Notes: generated from the sequence alone by a model not told the origin. Positions 16,992 to 26,364 are shown, numbered from the stretch's first letter. The stretch is 64,000 bases of DNA from Yinghuangia seranimata (GCF_029953285.1 NZ_JASAOI010000034.1:1-64000), one strand, 5' to 3'. Translations and numbers: made by a program.

Positions 16992-18158
16992 ATGAGCGAC
17001 ACGAACTCCGACGACAACCCGCACGGCTTCGAGACGCTGGCCATCCACGCCGGTCAGGAGCCCGACCCGCTTACCGGCGCGGTGGTGCCCCCCATCTACC
17101 AGGTCTCCACGTACAAGCAGGACGGCGTGGGCGGCCTGCGCGGCGGCTACGAGTACAGCCGTTCGGCGAACCCCACCCGCACCGCGCTCGAGGAGTGCGT
17201 GGCGGCCCTGGAAGCGGGCGCGCGGGGACTTGCGTTCGCGTCCGGCCTGGCCGCCGAGGACTGCCTGCTGCGCACGGTGTGCAAGCCGGGCGACCACGTG
17301 GTCATCCCGAACGACGCGTACGGCGGCACGTTCCGCCTGTTCGCGAAGGTCCTGGACCGCTGGGGCCTGGAGTGGACCCCGGCCCCGTCCGGCGACGTCG
17401 CGGCCGTGCGCGCCGCGATCCGCCCCGGCCGGACCAAGGTCATCTGGTGCGAGACGCCCAGCAACCCGCTGCTCGGCGTCGCCGACATCGCCGAGCTCGC
17501 CGACGTCGCTATGGAGGCCGGCGCGCTGCTGGTCGTCGACAACACCTTCGCGTCCCCGTACCTGCAGCAGCCGTTGACCCTCGGCGCCGACGTCGTCGTG
17601 CACTCGACGACGAAGTACATGGGCGGCCACTCGGACGTCGTCGGCGGCGCGCTGGTCGCGGCGGACGCCGAGCTGGGCGAGCGCCTCGCGTACCACCAGA
17701 ACGCGATGGGCGCGGTCGCCGGCCCCTTCGACGCGTGGCTGACGCTGCGCGGCATCCGCACGCTCGGCGTGCGCATGGACCGGCACTGCTCCAACGCCGA
17801 GCGGATCGTCGAACTCCTCAGCGGGCACTCGGCGGTGGCCGAGGTGCTGTACCCGGGCCTGAAGGGCCACCCGGGGCACGACGTCGCCGTGAAGCAGATG
17901 AAGGCGTTCGGCGGCATGGTGTCGTTCCGGGTCACCGGGGGCGAGGAGCGCGCCGTCGAGGTGTGCAACCGCGCCGAGTTGTTCACGCTCGGCGAGTCGC
18001 TCGGCGGCGTCGAGTCGCTGATCGAGCACCCCGGGCGCATGACGCACGCGTCCGCCGCCGGTTCGCCGCTCGAGGTGCCCGCCGACCTCGTGCGCCTGTC
18101 GGTCGGCATCGAGACGGCCGACGACCTGCTGGCCGACCTCGAGCGCGCGCTCGGCTGA
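16992..18158 (+). CDS. metB: cystathionine gamma-synthase/lyase
   Basis: A 388-residue PLP enzyme of the Cys/Met metabolism family. The PLP lysine is K208 in [12 protein letters not shown]; the N-terminal [26 protein letters not shown] and [11 protein letters not shown] motifs, and the late [19 protein letters not shown], are diagnostic. It either joins O-succinyl/acetylhomoserine to cysteine or cleaves cystathionine to cysteine. With cystathionine beta-synthase at 4784 the organism can run reverse transsulfuration, so a lyase role is likely. Sequence alone does not separate the two activities. The ATG at 16992 lies in a short spacer. Confidence 0.93.
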   Translation: MSDTNSDDNPHGFETLAIHAGQEPDPLTGAVVPPIYQVSTYKQDGVGGLRGGYEYSRSANPTRTALEECVAALEAGARGLAFASGLAAEDCLLRTVCKPGDHVVIPNDAYGGTFRLFAKVLDRWGLEWTPAPSGDVAAVRAAIRPGRTKVIWCETPSNPLLGVADIAELADVAMEAGALLVVDNTFASPYLQQPLTLGADVVVHSTTKYMGGHSDVVGGALVAADAELGERLAYHQNAMGAVAGPFDAWLTLRGIRTLGVRMDRHCSNAERIVELLSGHSAVAEVLYPGLKGHPGHDVAVKQMKAFGGMVSFRVTGGEERAVEVCNRAELFTLGESLGGVESLIEHPGRMTHASAAGSPLEVPADLVRLSVGIETADDLLADLERALG

Positions 18159-18201
18159 CCCGGTACGGCCCAGCACCACGACGTACGCGGCGCGCCCGGT
18201 C

Positions 18202-19095
18202 TCAGCGGCTGGGCGCGCCGCAGTCGGCGCACTGCGCGTAGCGGGTGCCGTCGGCGCCGGTCACCTCGGCGATGACGGGCCCGCCGGTCGTGAACGCCCA
18301 CAGGAACGCGATGTTGGGCACGCCCGTGATGCGCACCAGGGCCAGGTCGTTGCCGACGCCGTCGTCCGAGATGTGGCCGAACACGTGGTCGTTCTCGGCG
18401 AACCGGCCGAGCACGACCACCACGACGAGCTGGTACCCCTCCGGCGCGCCCCGGCCGGGGTTGAGCACGGCGATGTCGAACTGCCCGGTCGGCGGCATGA
18501 ACCGGCACGAGTCGATGATGCCGACACCGCCCGGCGCGGTGACGTCGCCGACGCACCAGCCCTGCCGGTCCACCCACGCGCTGCTGCCGAGTCCGACGAG
18601 ACCCTTCGGGGGCTCCGGACGCGTCGGGTTGGGCGGCGGGTTCGGGCCACGCGTCACCGTGGGCCCGGGACCCGGGGCCGCGTGGCGGTGGTTCGCGGAC
18701 ACTCCGACGACCAGCGCCGTGGCCAGCGCCGCGCACGCCAGCAGCGCTCCCGCCGCCCGCAGGACGCGGACCCGCGCCGCGGCACGCCGCGCCCGTTGCG
18801 CGGCCCCCGCCGGCAGTGCGCGCGCCGGGTAGTCCGGCGGATCGCCGAGCCGGGTGCGCGGGCCGAGCACCGGGTCGAGGCCGCCCGCGCCGGGCGTGTG
18901 GTGCAGGTACGTCATCGCCACGGACGCGACGGGATCCGCCGTGGGCGCCTTCCCGGCCGCGCGGGTCGGCGCGGTGCCGGGCGCCGGTCCGCGCGCGGGC
19001 GCGTCCGAGGAACCGGCCCCGGCCGGCTCCGCCGGATCGGGACCGGCGCCACCCGCCCCGGGCCCGCCCGGGGCCGGATCGGCTGCGATGCTCAT
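18202..19095 (-). CDS. membrane protein paired with a sigma-like gene
   Basis: A 297-residue protein. Residues 1-95 are a disordered Pro/Ala/Gly-rich cytoplasmic region with MTYLHHTPGAGGLDPVLG. One membrane segment follows a basic cluster (VLRAAGALLACAALATALVVGV, about 110-130). The C-terminal extracytoplasmic domain has GWCVGDVTAPGGVGIIDSCRF and ends with CADCGAPSR, giving four cysteines. It follows the sigma-like gene at 19286 on the same strand after 190 bp, so an anti-sigma or sensor role is a reasonable inference. GAGGAG before the ATG at 19095 supports the start. Confidence 0.7.
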   Translation of the reverse strand: MSIAADPAPGGPGAGGAGPDPAEPAGAGSSDAPARGPAPGTAPTRAAGKAPTADPVASVAMTYLHHTPGAGGLDPVLGPRTRLGDPPDYPARALPAGAAQRARRAAARVRVLRAAGALLACAALATALVVGVSANHRHAAPGPGPTVTRGPNPPPNPTRPEPPKGLVGLGSSAWVDRQGWCVGDVTAPGGVGIIDSCRFMPPTGQFDIAVLNPGRGAPEGYQLVVVVVLGRFAENDHVFGHISDDGVGNDLALVRITGVPNIAFLWAFTTGGPVIAEVTGADGTRYAQCADCGAPSR

Positions 19096-19285
19096 CGCGT
19101 CTCCTCGGGGACGCCGTCGGGACACGGCCCGGACGGACACCGGACCGTGCGGTGCGCGTGCCTTGCGTGTGCCGTCATGCCAGGTGCGGTCGTGTGCCGT
19201 CATGCCACGTGCGGTCGTGTGCCGTGCGAGACGCCCCGCCGCGAAGACCCGTTCCCTGTCAGGCCGATGCCCACCCCCGCGCCGG

Positions 19286-19858
19286 CTATGCCGACTGCCG
19301 CCCGCGGGTGCGGCGGCCGCGCGTCATCAGGATCGGCAGCGCCGCCTCGTACGCCTGGTGCGCGTCCTCGACCGGCACGCGCAGCAGTTCGGCCGTGTCG
19401 AACGCGTCGAAGCGCGCGTACGCCCGCAGCACCACCGCGGCGCGCTCCAGCCGGGTCAGCCGGTCGAGCGCGGACAGGACGGCGAACCGCACGCTGCGCG
19501 CCTCCGCGTCCAGCGCGTTCGCGGCGACCTCCGCCGGCTCGGCGTCCTCAGCCGCGACGCCGTCCTCAGCCGCGACGCCGTCCTCCGCCGTCCACACCAC
19601 CGCCCAGGTGATGGGCTGCGGCCGCCACGGCAGCGGCCGCCACGTGTCCAGGTACCCGGTGAGCAGCGCCCGGTAGGCGATCCGCGTGGGGTCGCGCTCG
19701 ACGGCGTGCCGCCACTGCAGCCAGGTGTGCATCAGCGCGCGCCGGACCCGGCGTTCGGCCCGCGCGGGGTCGCCGGTCAGCAGGTCCGCGGTGTGCAGCA
19801 GCCGTTCGCCCGCCGCGTGGACGAAGGCGTCGAACTCACGTTGATCGCGGCGGTTCAC
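19286..19858 (-). CDS. divergent SigE-family sigma-factor-like protein
   Basis: A 190-residue protein. REFDAFVHAAGERLLHTADLLTGDPARAERRVRRALMHTW resembles sigma region 2 of SigE-family ECF factors. The C-terminal VLSALDRLTRLERAAVVLRAYARFDAFDTAELLRVPVEDAHQAY resembles region 4. Both are eroded: the DLTQ-type core contact is not recognisable and region 4 lacks a normal recognition helix. Between them is a tandem-repeat insert (DGVAAEDGVAAED). It may be a degenerate sigma factor, or an adaptor that no longer drives transcription. The GTG at 19858 has GGGAGG upstream, giving a better start than the long extension. Confidence 0.7.
   Translation of the reverse strand: MNRRDQREFDAFVHAAGERLLHTADLLTGDPARAERRVRRALMHTWLQWRHAVERDPTRIAYRALLTGYLDTWRPLPWRPQPITWAVVWTAEDGVAAEDGVAAEDAEPAEVAANALDAEARSVRFAVLSALDRLTRLERAAVVLRAYARFDAFDTAELLRVPVEDAHQAYEAALPILMTRGRRTRGRQSA
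19544..19579 (-). repeat. 18-bp tandem repeat inside the sigma-like gene
   Basis: GTCCTCAGCCGCGACGCC is present twice back-to-back, followed by a partial third copy. It encodes repeated DGVAAE, so copy number changes keep the frame. Confidence 0.9.
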
Positions 19859-20146
19859 GACACCTCCCGACGATGTGCCTTGTGGTGTGCACTTGTTCCA
19901 CCGGGAGCGCGAAAGGATCCCCTTGACCGGAATATCACGAGTAGACCGCCATCTGCGCCGGTTTCCCGGTGATTTCCCGTCACCTTGCGCGCCCATGTGA
20001 TCCCGTTGCGTCCGTCCCCGCCCGCGGCCCGCCCCGCCGCGGATACCGACATACCCGTCGGCACGTCCGCGCAACATCCGTTACGACACGGCGGCCGTGG
20101 CCCTATCCTTCGTGCCACCACAACCGTGACGACGAGCGAGCTGGCC

Positions 20147-20701
20147 ATGACACCCGATGAAGCGCACGACGAAGCGCCCGACACCGTGCTGTACGACCGA
20201 CTGCAGCACGAGGTCGCCCTGTTCGCGCGCCGTGCCGAGCAGACCCGGCTGGGCGCGGCCGGCGAACTGCGCTACACGATGGACCGGGCGGCGTACCTGC
20301 TCCTGGGCCGGCTCGAGGCCGAGGGCCCGATGGGTGTGAAGGCGCTCGCGCAGGCGATGTCCATCGACTCGTCCACGGTGACCCGCCAGGTCACACCGCT
20401 GGTCGACCAGGGGTACGTGGACCGGGTGCCGAACCCCGACGACGGCCGCGCGGTGCTGCTGCGGCTGTCCGAGATCGGCCTGGACCGGCTGCACCAGGTG
20501 CGCCGCGCCCGGATCCAGCTCATGGCCGAAATGTGCGCGGAGTGGAGCGCCGAGGACCGCGAGCGGTTCACCGAGCTGCTGACCCGCTTCAACCAGGAGA
20601 TGGTGCGCCGTCAGGCGGCCCGGCAGTTCGCCGCGCCGAAGGACGAGTCGAAGGACGAGCCGGAGGACGGCGGAACCGCCGGTGACAGACTGGGGGCATG
20701 A
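20147..20701 (+). CDS. MarR-family transcriptional regulator
   Basis: A 184-residue winged-helix regulator. The DNA-binding part is MGVKALAQAMSIDSSTVTRQVTPLVDQGYVDRVPNPDDGRAVLLRLSE, with the D-x-R-A wing typical of MarR. N- and C-terminal helices form the dimer interface; the C-terminal tail is charged (KDESKDEPEDGG). It is expected to repress or activate nearby genes in response to a small ligand. Its stop overlaps the start of threonine ammonia-lyase (ATGA at 20698), so the two are translationally coupled. The start at 20147 is the first ATG with a purine-rich upstream stretch. Confidence 0.9.
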   Translation: MTPDEAHDEAPDTVLYDRLQHEVALFARRAEQTRLGAAGELRYTMDRAAYLLLGRLEAEGPMGVKALAQAMSIDSSTVTRQVTPLVDQGYVDRVPNPDDGRAVLLRLSEIGLDRLHQVRRARIQLMAEMCAEWSAEDRERFTELLTRFNQEMVRRQAARQFAAPKDESKDEPEDGGTAGDRLGA

Positions 20702-21966
20702 GCACGCCTGCCCCCGCGCACGCCCACGAGGCGACCGCGCCGGTGACCCTCGACGACATCCGCGTCGCGCACAAACTGCTCGACGGAGTCGCCCGCAGCA
20801 CGCCCCTGGAAGGCTGTCGCGCGTTGACCGACCGCATCGGCGGCCCGGTCTACCTCAAGTGCGAGAACCTTCAGCGCACCGGATCCTTCAAGATCCGCGG
20901 TGCGTTCGTCCGCATCTCAGGCCTGTCCGAGGAGGAACGCGCCCGCGGCGTCGTCGCGGCCAGCGCCGGCAACCACGCGCAGGGCGTCGCACTCGCGGCG
21001 CAGCTGCTCGGCGTGCGGTCGACCGTCTTCATGCCCGCCGGAGCCCCGCTGCCGAAGATCGCCGCCACCCGCGGCTACGGCGCCGAGGTGCTCCTGGAAG
21101 GCACCACGGTCGAGCACTGCCTGACCGCCGCCAAGGCCTACGCGGAGGCCACCGGCGCGGTCTTCATCCACCCCTTCGACCACCCCGACGTCGTCGCCGG
21201 CCAGGGCACCGTCGGCCTGGAGATCCTCGAGCAGTGCCCCGAGGTGCGCACCATCCTGGTCGGGACCGGCGGCGGCGGGCTGCTCGCCGGTGTCGCGGTC
21301 GCGGTCAAGGCGCTGCGGCCGGACGTGAAGGTCATCGGCGTGCAGGCGGCCTCCGCCGCCGCGTACCCGCCCTCGCTCGCCGCCGGGCACCCCGTCACGC
21401 TGCCGTCGGTCAGCACGATGGCGGACGGCATCGCGGTGGGCCGCCCCGGCGAGGTGCCGTTCTCGCTGATCAGCGAGCTGGTCGACGACGTCCGTACGGT
21501 CGGCGAAGAGTCGCTCTCGCAGGCCCTGTTGCTGTGCATGGAACGCGCCAAGCTGGTGGTCGAGCCGGCCGGCGCGGCGTCCGTCGCCGCCCTCCTGGAA
21601 GCGGGGGGCACCGCAGGGGCCACGGCCTACGCGCCGATCGAGGCGCCGGTGGTCGCGGTGCTGTCGGGCGGCAACGTCGACCCGCTGCTGATGCTGCGCG
21701 TCCTGCGGCACGGCATGGCGGCGGCCGGCCGCTACATGCTGCTGCGCGTGCGCATCCCGGACCGCCCGGGCGCGCTCGCGACGCTGCTGGCGACGCTCGC
21801 CGACACCGACGCCAACGTCGGCAACGTGACCCACGTCCGCACCGGCGCGAAGCTCCAGCTGGGCGAGGTCGAGGTCGAGCTGCAGCTGGAGACCAAGGGC
21901 CCCGAGCACTGCCGCGCGGTGGTCGCGCACATCGCGGAGGCCGGCTACCCGGTGATCGAGGGCTGA
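20698..21966 (+). CDS. ilvA: threonine ammonia-lyase
   Basis: A 422-residue PLP enzyme that deaminates threonine to 2-oxobutanoate, feeding isoleucine synthesis or catabolism. The PLP lysine is K65 in RTGSFKIRGAF, the phosphate loop is SAGNHAQGVA, and the GTGGGGLLAGVA motif follows. The C-terminal 75 residues (LLRVRIPDRPGALATLLATLADTDANV) form a single ACT domain, as in the shorter enzymes of the TdcB/IlvA2 type. It overlaps the MarR gene by four bases. The DrrAB exporter follows after 277 bp. Confidence 0.94.
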   Translation: MSTPAPAHAHEATAPVTLDDIRVAHKLLDGVARSTPLEGCRALTDRIGGPVYLKCENLQRTGSFKIRGAFVRISGLSEEERARGVVAASAGNHAQGVALAAQLLGVRSTVFMPAGAPLPKIAATRGYGAEVLLEGTTVEHCLTAAKAYAEATGAVFIHPFDHPDVVAGQGTVGLEILEQCPEVRTILVGTGGGGLLAGVAVAVKALRPDVKVIGVQAASAAAYPPSLAAGHPVTLPSVSTMADGIAVGRPGEVPFSLISELVDDVRTVGEESLSQALLLCMERAKLVVEPAGAASVAALLEAGGTAGATAYAPIEAPVVAVLSGGNVDPLLMLRVLRHGMAAAGRYMLLRVRIPDRPGALATLLATLADTDANVGNVTHVRTGAKLQLGEVEVELQLETKGPEHCRAVVAHIAEAGYPVIEG

Positions 21967-22243
21967 CCGGGTGTGACCGCGGGTGCCCCGGCGGATATTG
22001 GGGCGCGGATGTCGGCCGCGTCTGGTTGGCTCGGAGGGGTACCGGGTGGACACCGGGTGGATCAGTCACGCCCACCCGTCTCCCCCCACCACCCATATTC
22101 GAAAGCGCTTCGCGCTTGCCCCCTTGTGCCACCCGGTACCCGCACGCGCGGTCCGCCGTCGACGGCACAGTGGAGCTGATCAAGGCGGTGCCCCGGTACG
22201 GCCGACCGCGACGCCTCCCCCGTCAGAGGAGTGATCCACCGAC

Positions 22244-23296
22244 ATGCAAGAAGCGATCATCGCCGAAGGCCTGGTGAAGACCTTCGGCGACGTACGCGCG
22301 CTCGACGGTGTCGACCTGTCCGTCCCGACCGGCACCGTGCTCGGCCTGCTCGGGCCGAACGGTGCCGGCAAGACCACCACCGTCCGCGTGCTGACCACCC
22401 TGCTCCGGCCCGACGCGGGCCGCGCGGTCGTCGCCGGGATCGACGTGCTCAAGCACCCGAACCAGGTCAGACGCTCGATCGGGCTGTCGGGCCAGTTCGC
22501 CGCGGTCGACGAGTACCTGACCGGCCGCGAGAACCTCCAGATGGTCGGCGAGCTGTACCAGATGTCCGCGCGCGACTCGAAGGCCCGCGCGCTGGAGCTG
22601 CTGGAGTGGTTCAACCTGTCGGACGCCGCCGACCGCCCGGCCAAGACGTACTCCGGCGGTATGCGCCGCCGCCTCGACCTGGCCGCCGCGCTGGTCGTCC
22701 GGCCGCCCGTGATGTTCATGGACGAGCCGACCACGGGCCTCGACCCGCGCAACCGGCTCGCGCTGTGGGAGGTCATCCAGAAGCTCGTCGAGGACGGCAC
22801 CACGCTGCTGCTGACCACGCAGTACCTGGAGGAGGCGGACCACCTCGCGCACGACATCGTGGTGGTCGACCACGGCAAGGTCATCGCGCGCGGCACCGCC
22901 GACCAGCTCAAGGCGCAGGTCGGCGGCGAGCGCGTCGAGGTGGTCGTGCAGGACCGCGACCTGATCGGCACCGCGAGCGAGGTGCTGCGCGGCTACAGCC
23001 GCGACGGCGTCGCGGTCGACAAGCACACCCGGCGGCTGACGATCCCGGTGCAGGGCGGCGCGAAGCTGCTCGCCGAGGTCATCCGGGACCTGGACGCGCG
23101 CGGCATCGAGATCGACGACATCGGGCTGCGCCGCCCGACCCTCGACGACGTGTTCATCTCGCTCACCGGCCACCACGCCGAGGACGCCGACGAGGACGAG
23201 CAGGACACCCACGCAAGCGGCGGGAAGAGCGGAAGCGGCGGGAAGACCGCCGCCGCGGTCCCGGCGGCCGGCGACAGCGGAAAGGACGCGGCCTGA
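22244..23296 (+). CDS. DrrA-type ABC transporter ATPase
   Basis: A 350-residue ATPase of the daunorubicin-resistance (DrrA) family, energising export of drugs or lipids. Walker A is GPNGAGKTTT with K43, the signature is YSGGMRRRLDLAA and Walker B is VMFMDEPTTGLDPRNR; TTQYLEEADHLAHD supplies the switch histidine region. The family-typical C-terminal domain (QDRDLIGTASEVLRGYSRDG to RRPTLDDVFISLTGHHAED) is present. A low-complexity Gly/Lys tail follows. The stop overlaps the permease start (TGATG at 23294-23298). Confidence 0.93.
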   Translation: MQEAIIAEGLVKTFGDVRALDGVDLSVPTGTVLGLLGPNGAGKTTTVRVLTTLLRPDAGRAVVAGIDVLKHPNQVRRSIGLSGQFAAVDEYLTGRENLQMVGELYQMSARDSKARALELLEWFNLSDAADRPAKTYSGGMRRRLDLAAALVVRPPVMFMDEPTTGLDPRNRLALWEVIQKLVEDGTTLLLTTQYLEEADHLAHDIVVVDHGKVIARGTADQLKAQVGGERVEVVVQDRDLIGTASEVLRGYSRDGVAVDKHTRRLTIPVQGGAKLLAEVIRDLDARGIEIDDIGLRRPTLDDVFISLTGHHAEDADEDEQDTHASGGKSGSGGKTAAAVPAAGDSGKDAA

Positions 23297-24156
23297 TGAC
23301 CGCCACCGACACCACGACCGTCGTCCCCAAGACGCTGGCGCCCAAGACCCGCGGCGGTGTCGCGCAGTCGGTCCACGACTCGCTCGTCATCGCCAAGCGC
23401 AACCTCATCCGGATGATGCGGATCCCGGAGATCGTGGTCTTCGGCCTGATCCAGCCGGTCATGTTCGTGCTGCTGTTCTCGTACGTGTTCGGCGGCTCGA
23501 TCAACGTCGACGGCTCGAGCGACCCGAAGGCGTTCCGCGAGTTCCTGATGGCGGGCATCTTCACCCAGACGGTGACCTTCGCGACCGCGGGCTCCAGCGC
23601 CGGCATCGCGGAGGACATGACCAAGGGCCTCATCGACCGGTTCCGGTCGCTGCCGATGGCCCGCGGTGCGGTGCTGACCGGCCGCACCATCGCCGACCTC
23701 GTGCAGACCGCGCTCACGATGGTGGTGCTGGTCGCCGTCGCCCTGCTGGTCGGCTGGCGCATCCACGAGGGCCTGCCCAAGGCGCTCGGCGCGTTCGGCC
23801 TGATGCTGCTGCTCGGCTACGCGTTCACGTGGATCGGCGCGCTGATCGGCCTGTCCGTGCGCAGCCCCGAGGCGGCCACCTCCGCGGGCCTGATCTGGCT
23901 CTTCCCGGTGACCTTCGTGTCGAACGCCTTCGTGCCGACCGCGGGCATGCCCGGCTGGCTCCAGACCATCGCCGACTGGAACCCGTTCAGCGCAACGGTC
24001 CAGGCCGGGCGCGTGCTGTTCGGCAACCCGGGCGTGTCGCAGTCGGACGCGTGGCCGATGCAGCACCCGGTGTGGGCGTCGCTGTTCTGGTCGCTGCTGA
24101 TCATCGTCGTCTTCCGCACCCTCGCGGTGCGCAAGTACCGGTCGACCACCGCGTGA
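23296..24156 (+). CDS. DrrB-type ABC transporter permease
   Basis: A 286-residue ABC-2 type permease partner of the preceding ATPase. It has about six membrane segments, starting at VVFGLIQPVMFVLLFSYVFGG and ending at LFWSLLIIVVFRTLAV. The cytoplasmic loop FREFLMAGIFTQTVTFATAGSSAGIAEDMTKGLIDRFRSLPMARGAV is the family hallmark that couples to the ATPase. Substrates of such pairs include anthracyclines, other hydrophobic drugs and lipids; this one is unknown. No biosynthetic cluster lies nearby, so it may be a general resistance pump. A strong terminator follows. Confidence 0.92.
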   Translation: MTATDTTTVVPKTLAPKTRGGVAQSVHDSLVIAKRNLIRMMRIPEIVVFGLIQPVMFVLLFSYVFGGSINVDGSSDPKAFREFLMAGIFTQTVTFATAGSSAGIAEDMTKGLIDRFRSLPMARGAVLTGRTIADLVQTALTMVVLVAVALLVGWRIHEGLPKALGAFGLMLLLGYAFTWIGALIGLSVRSPEAATSAGLIWLFPVTFVSNAFVPTAGMPGWLQTIADWNPFSATVQAGRVLFGNPGVSQSDAWPMQHPVWASLFWSLLIIVVFRTLAVRKYRSTTA

Positions 24157-24207
24157 CCCGGGCCCGCGAGGGCGCGGGCACGGGTTCCACCGACCGCGGA
24201 CGACGCG

Positions 24208-24238
24208 AGGGCCCCGGCGGGATGTCCGCCGGGGCCCT
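24208..24238. terminator. convergent terminator between drrB-type permease and greA
   Basis: A 13-bp perfect stem, AGGGCCCCGGCGG with loop GATGT, located 52 bases past the permease stop and 19 bases past the greA stop. Confidence 0.85.
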
Positions 24239-24256
24239 TCGCCGTGTCGGTCGCGG

Positions 24257-24754
24257 TCAGCCGGCGTACGGCTTGACCTCGATGATCTCGACGTTCATGC
24301 TGCGCCCGTTGGGCAGCTCGTAGGACGCGCTGTCGCCGACCTTCTTGCCCCTGATGGCGGTGCCGAGCGGCGAGGCGGCCGAGTAGACGTCCATGTCGTC
24401 GGCCGCGTCCTCGCGCGAGCCGAGAAGGAACGTCATGGTGTCGTCCTTGTCACCTTCGAACGCGACGGTGACGACCATGCCCTGGCCGACCACACCGGTG
24501 TCCGCGGGCGCCTCGCCGACCTTCGCGCTGTCCAGGATCTGGCGGAGCTGGCGGATGCGAAGCTCCTGCTTCCCCTGCTCCTCCTTGGCCGCGTGGTAGC
24601 CGGCGTTCTCCTTGAGGTCGCCTTCCTGGCGAGCCTCCTCGATCTTGGCGGCCAGCTCGGTACGGCCGGGACCCGACAGGTGCTCCAGCTCGGCGGTGAG
24701 CCGGTCGTACGCCTCCTGGGTGAGCCAGGTGACGGAGTCGCTGGTCTGGGTCAC
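24257..24754 (-). CDS. greA: transcription elongation factor GreA
   Basis: A 165-residue GreA. It rescues backtracked RNA polymerase by stimulating cleavage of the transcript 3' end. The N-terminal coiled coil (WLTQEAYDRLTAELEHLSGPGRTELAAKIEEARQEGDLKENAGYHAAKEEQ) carries the acidic tip GDLKENA. The C-terminal FKBP-like domain spans about 85-160 (ASPLGTAIRGKKVGDSASYELPNG). The GTG at 24754 follows GAGGAGC. It is convergent with the exporter operon. Confidence 0.95.
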   Translation of the reverse strand: MTQTSDSVTWLTQEAYDRLTAELEHLSGPGRTELAAKIEEARQEGDLKENAGYHAAKEEQGKQELRIRQLRQILDSAKVGEAPADTGVVGQGMVVTVAFEGDKDDTMTFLLGSREDAADDMDVYSAASPLGTAIRGKKVGDSASYELPNGRSMNVEIIEVKPYAG

Positions 24755-24898
24755 GGATGCTCCTCGTCGGTCATGGAACGTGTTCTTCGCCCCGAATAAA
24801 TCAAGCGCCCCCTCACCGGCCGGGTCCTGCACAGCTACCGGCGATGAAGGGACGAAACCCCGAGACTAACAATTTCCCAGGCGGGCGGGCAGTCATGC

Positions 24899-25348
24899 TC
24901 AGCTGATGCGGCAGCCGTCCAGTTCCGCGGTGTTGGGGCGGGCGGTCGTCTGCAGGACCTCGGTGACGACGACGGTCCGCGCGTCCGAGGCCGGGATCCG
25001 GACCTCCTTGCGGCCCACCTCGGAGCCGTCCGAGGAGCGCGAACGAAGTACACAGACGGCGGACTTGTCCTTGTCCTTCACGACCTCGATCCGCGCCTCG
25101 ACCGAGTGGTCCGAGGTGACCTTGAAGGTCGGAATACTCGCCCGCACGTCGGGGTTCGCCTTGTCGAGGCCGATCCACACCGTCCCGGAGACCAGCAGCA
25201 CCAGGAAGACCACGAAAGCGATCCGCAGGCCCCTGTCGTTGGAGGTGCCCTTGGAGGCGGCGTTCCCGCCGGCTCCGTCGGGGCGGGGGACGCGGCGGCC
25301 GTACCGGTCGCGGGCGGCGTTGGTGTCCGCGCCACGGGGCTGGCTCAC
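24899..25348 (-). CDS. DUF4307 membrane protein
   Basis: A 149-residue single-pass protein. The N-terminal cytoplasmic part (RDRYGRRVPRPDGAGG) is basic, with one membrane segment GLRIAFVVFLVLLVSGTVWIG. A small extracytoplasmic beta domain follows (FKVTSDHSVEARIEVVKDKDKSAVCVLRSRSSDGSEVGRKEV) with conserved cysteines at CVLR and GCRIS. This matches DUF4307 of actinobacteria, whose function is unknown. The gene is normally found beside mca, as here (divergent, 140 bp apart). The GTG at 25348 has GGGAG upstream. Confidence 0.88.
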   Translation of the reverse strand: MSQPRGADTNAARDRYGRRVPRPDGAGGNAASKGTSNDRGLRIAFVVFLVLLVSGTVWIGLDKANPDVRASIPTFKVTSDHSVEARIEVVKDKDKSAVCVLRSRSSDGSEVGRKEVRIPASDARTVVVTEVLQTTARPNTAELDGCRIS

Positions 25349-25488
25349 TGGGTCACTCCCGGGTCGGTGGGCGGGTCGGCGGTTTCGCCGGGGCCCGCTG
25401 CTTCGGCCACTATATGACGGGTCTCCGAAGCACCAGGGGGCCGCCTCCGCAAAGCCCGGGGGCGTTACTAGGAGGAGCGACTTTTCCC

Positions 25489-26364
25489 GTGAGTGAGCGG
25501 CTGAGGCTGATGGCGGTGCACGCGCACCCCGACGACGAGTCGAGCAAGGGCGCGGCCACCATGGCGCGGTACGTACGCGACGGCGCCGAGGTGCTCGTCG
25601 TCACCTGTACCGGCGGGGAACGCGGGTCGGTGCTCAATCCCAAGCTCCAGGGCGACCCGGAGATCGAGGCCAACATCGACGAGGTGCGCCGCAAGGAGAT
25701 GGACGCGGCGCGCGAGATCCTCGGCGTCGACCAGGCGTGGCTGGGCTTCGTCGACTCCGGTCTGCCCGAGGGCGACCCGCTGCCGCCGCTGCCCGAAGGG
25801 TGCTTCGCGCTGCAGCCGGTGGAGAAGGCGGCGGAGCCGCTGGTGCGCCTGATCCGCGAGTTCCGTCCGCACGTGGTGACCACGTACGACGAGAACGGCG
25901 GCTACCCGCACCCCGACCACATCCAGACTCACAAGATCTCCGTCGCGGCGTTCGACGCGGCCGGCGACCCGGACGCGTACCGCGAGGCCGGCGCGCCGTG
26001 GCAGCCGCTGAAGCTGTACTACAACCAGGGCATCTCCAAGGCGCGCGTGATCGCGCTGCACGAGGCCATGGTCGAGCGGGGCCTGGACTCGCCGTACGGC
26101 GAGTGGCTGGAGCGCTGGGGCGAGCGCAAGGAGCGCGAGATCACCACGCGCGTGCCGTGCTCGGACTACTTCCCGGTCCGTGACGCGGCGCTCATCGCGC
26201 ACGCGACGCAGGTCGACCCCGACGGCTTCTGGTTCCGCGTGCCGCTGGAGGTCCAGCAGGAGGTGTGGCCGACCGAGGACTACGAGCTGGTGCGCTCGCT
26301 GGTCGACACCGACCTGCCCGAGGACGACCTCTTCGCGGGCATCCGGGCCGCCGCCACGGCCTGA
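25489..26364 (+). CDS. mca: mycothiol S-conjugate amidase
   Basis: A 291-residue zinc amidase. It cleaves mycothiol S-conjugates of electrophiles and drugs so the mercapturic acid part can be exported. The metal motif AHPDDE (H13, D15, D16) lies near the N-terminus and HPDH (H141-H144) is the second site, following the conserved TYDENGGYPHPDH. Length and sequence fit Mca better than MshB, because of the extended C-terminal part with the conserved YYNQGISKARV. GTG at 25489 lies downstream of GGAGGAG. It is divergent from the DUF4307 gene. Confidence 0.94.
   Translation: MSERLRLMAVHAHPDDESSKGAATMARYVRDGAEVLVVTCTGGERGSVLNPKLQGDPEIEANIDEVRRKEMDAAREILGVDQAWLGFVDSGLPEGDPLPPLPEGCFALQPVEKAAEPLVRLIREFRPHVVTTYDENGGYPHPDHIQTHKISVAAFDAAGDPDAYREAGAPWQPLKLYYNQGISKARVIALHEAMVERGLDSPYGEWLERWGERKEREITTRVPCSDYFPVRDAALIAHATQVDPDGFWFRVPLEVQQEVWPTEDYELVRSLVDTDLPEDDLFAGIRAAATA

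Noticed and set aside
22244-24156. A biosynthetic gene cluster around the DrrAB-type exporter
   Set aside because: Neighbours are isoleucine metabolism, greA and mca; no biosynthetic enzymes are present.
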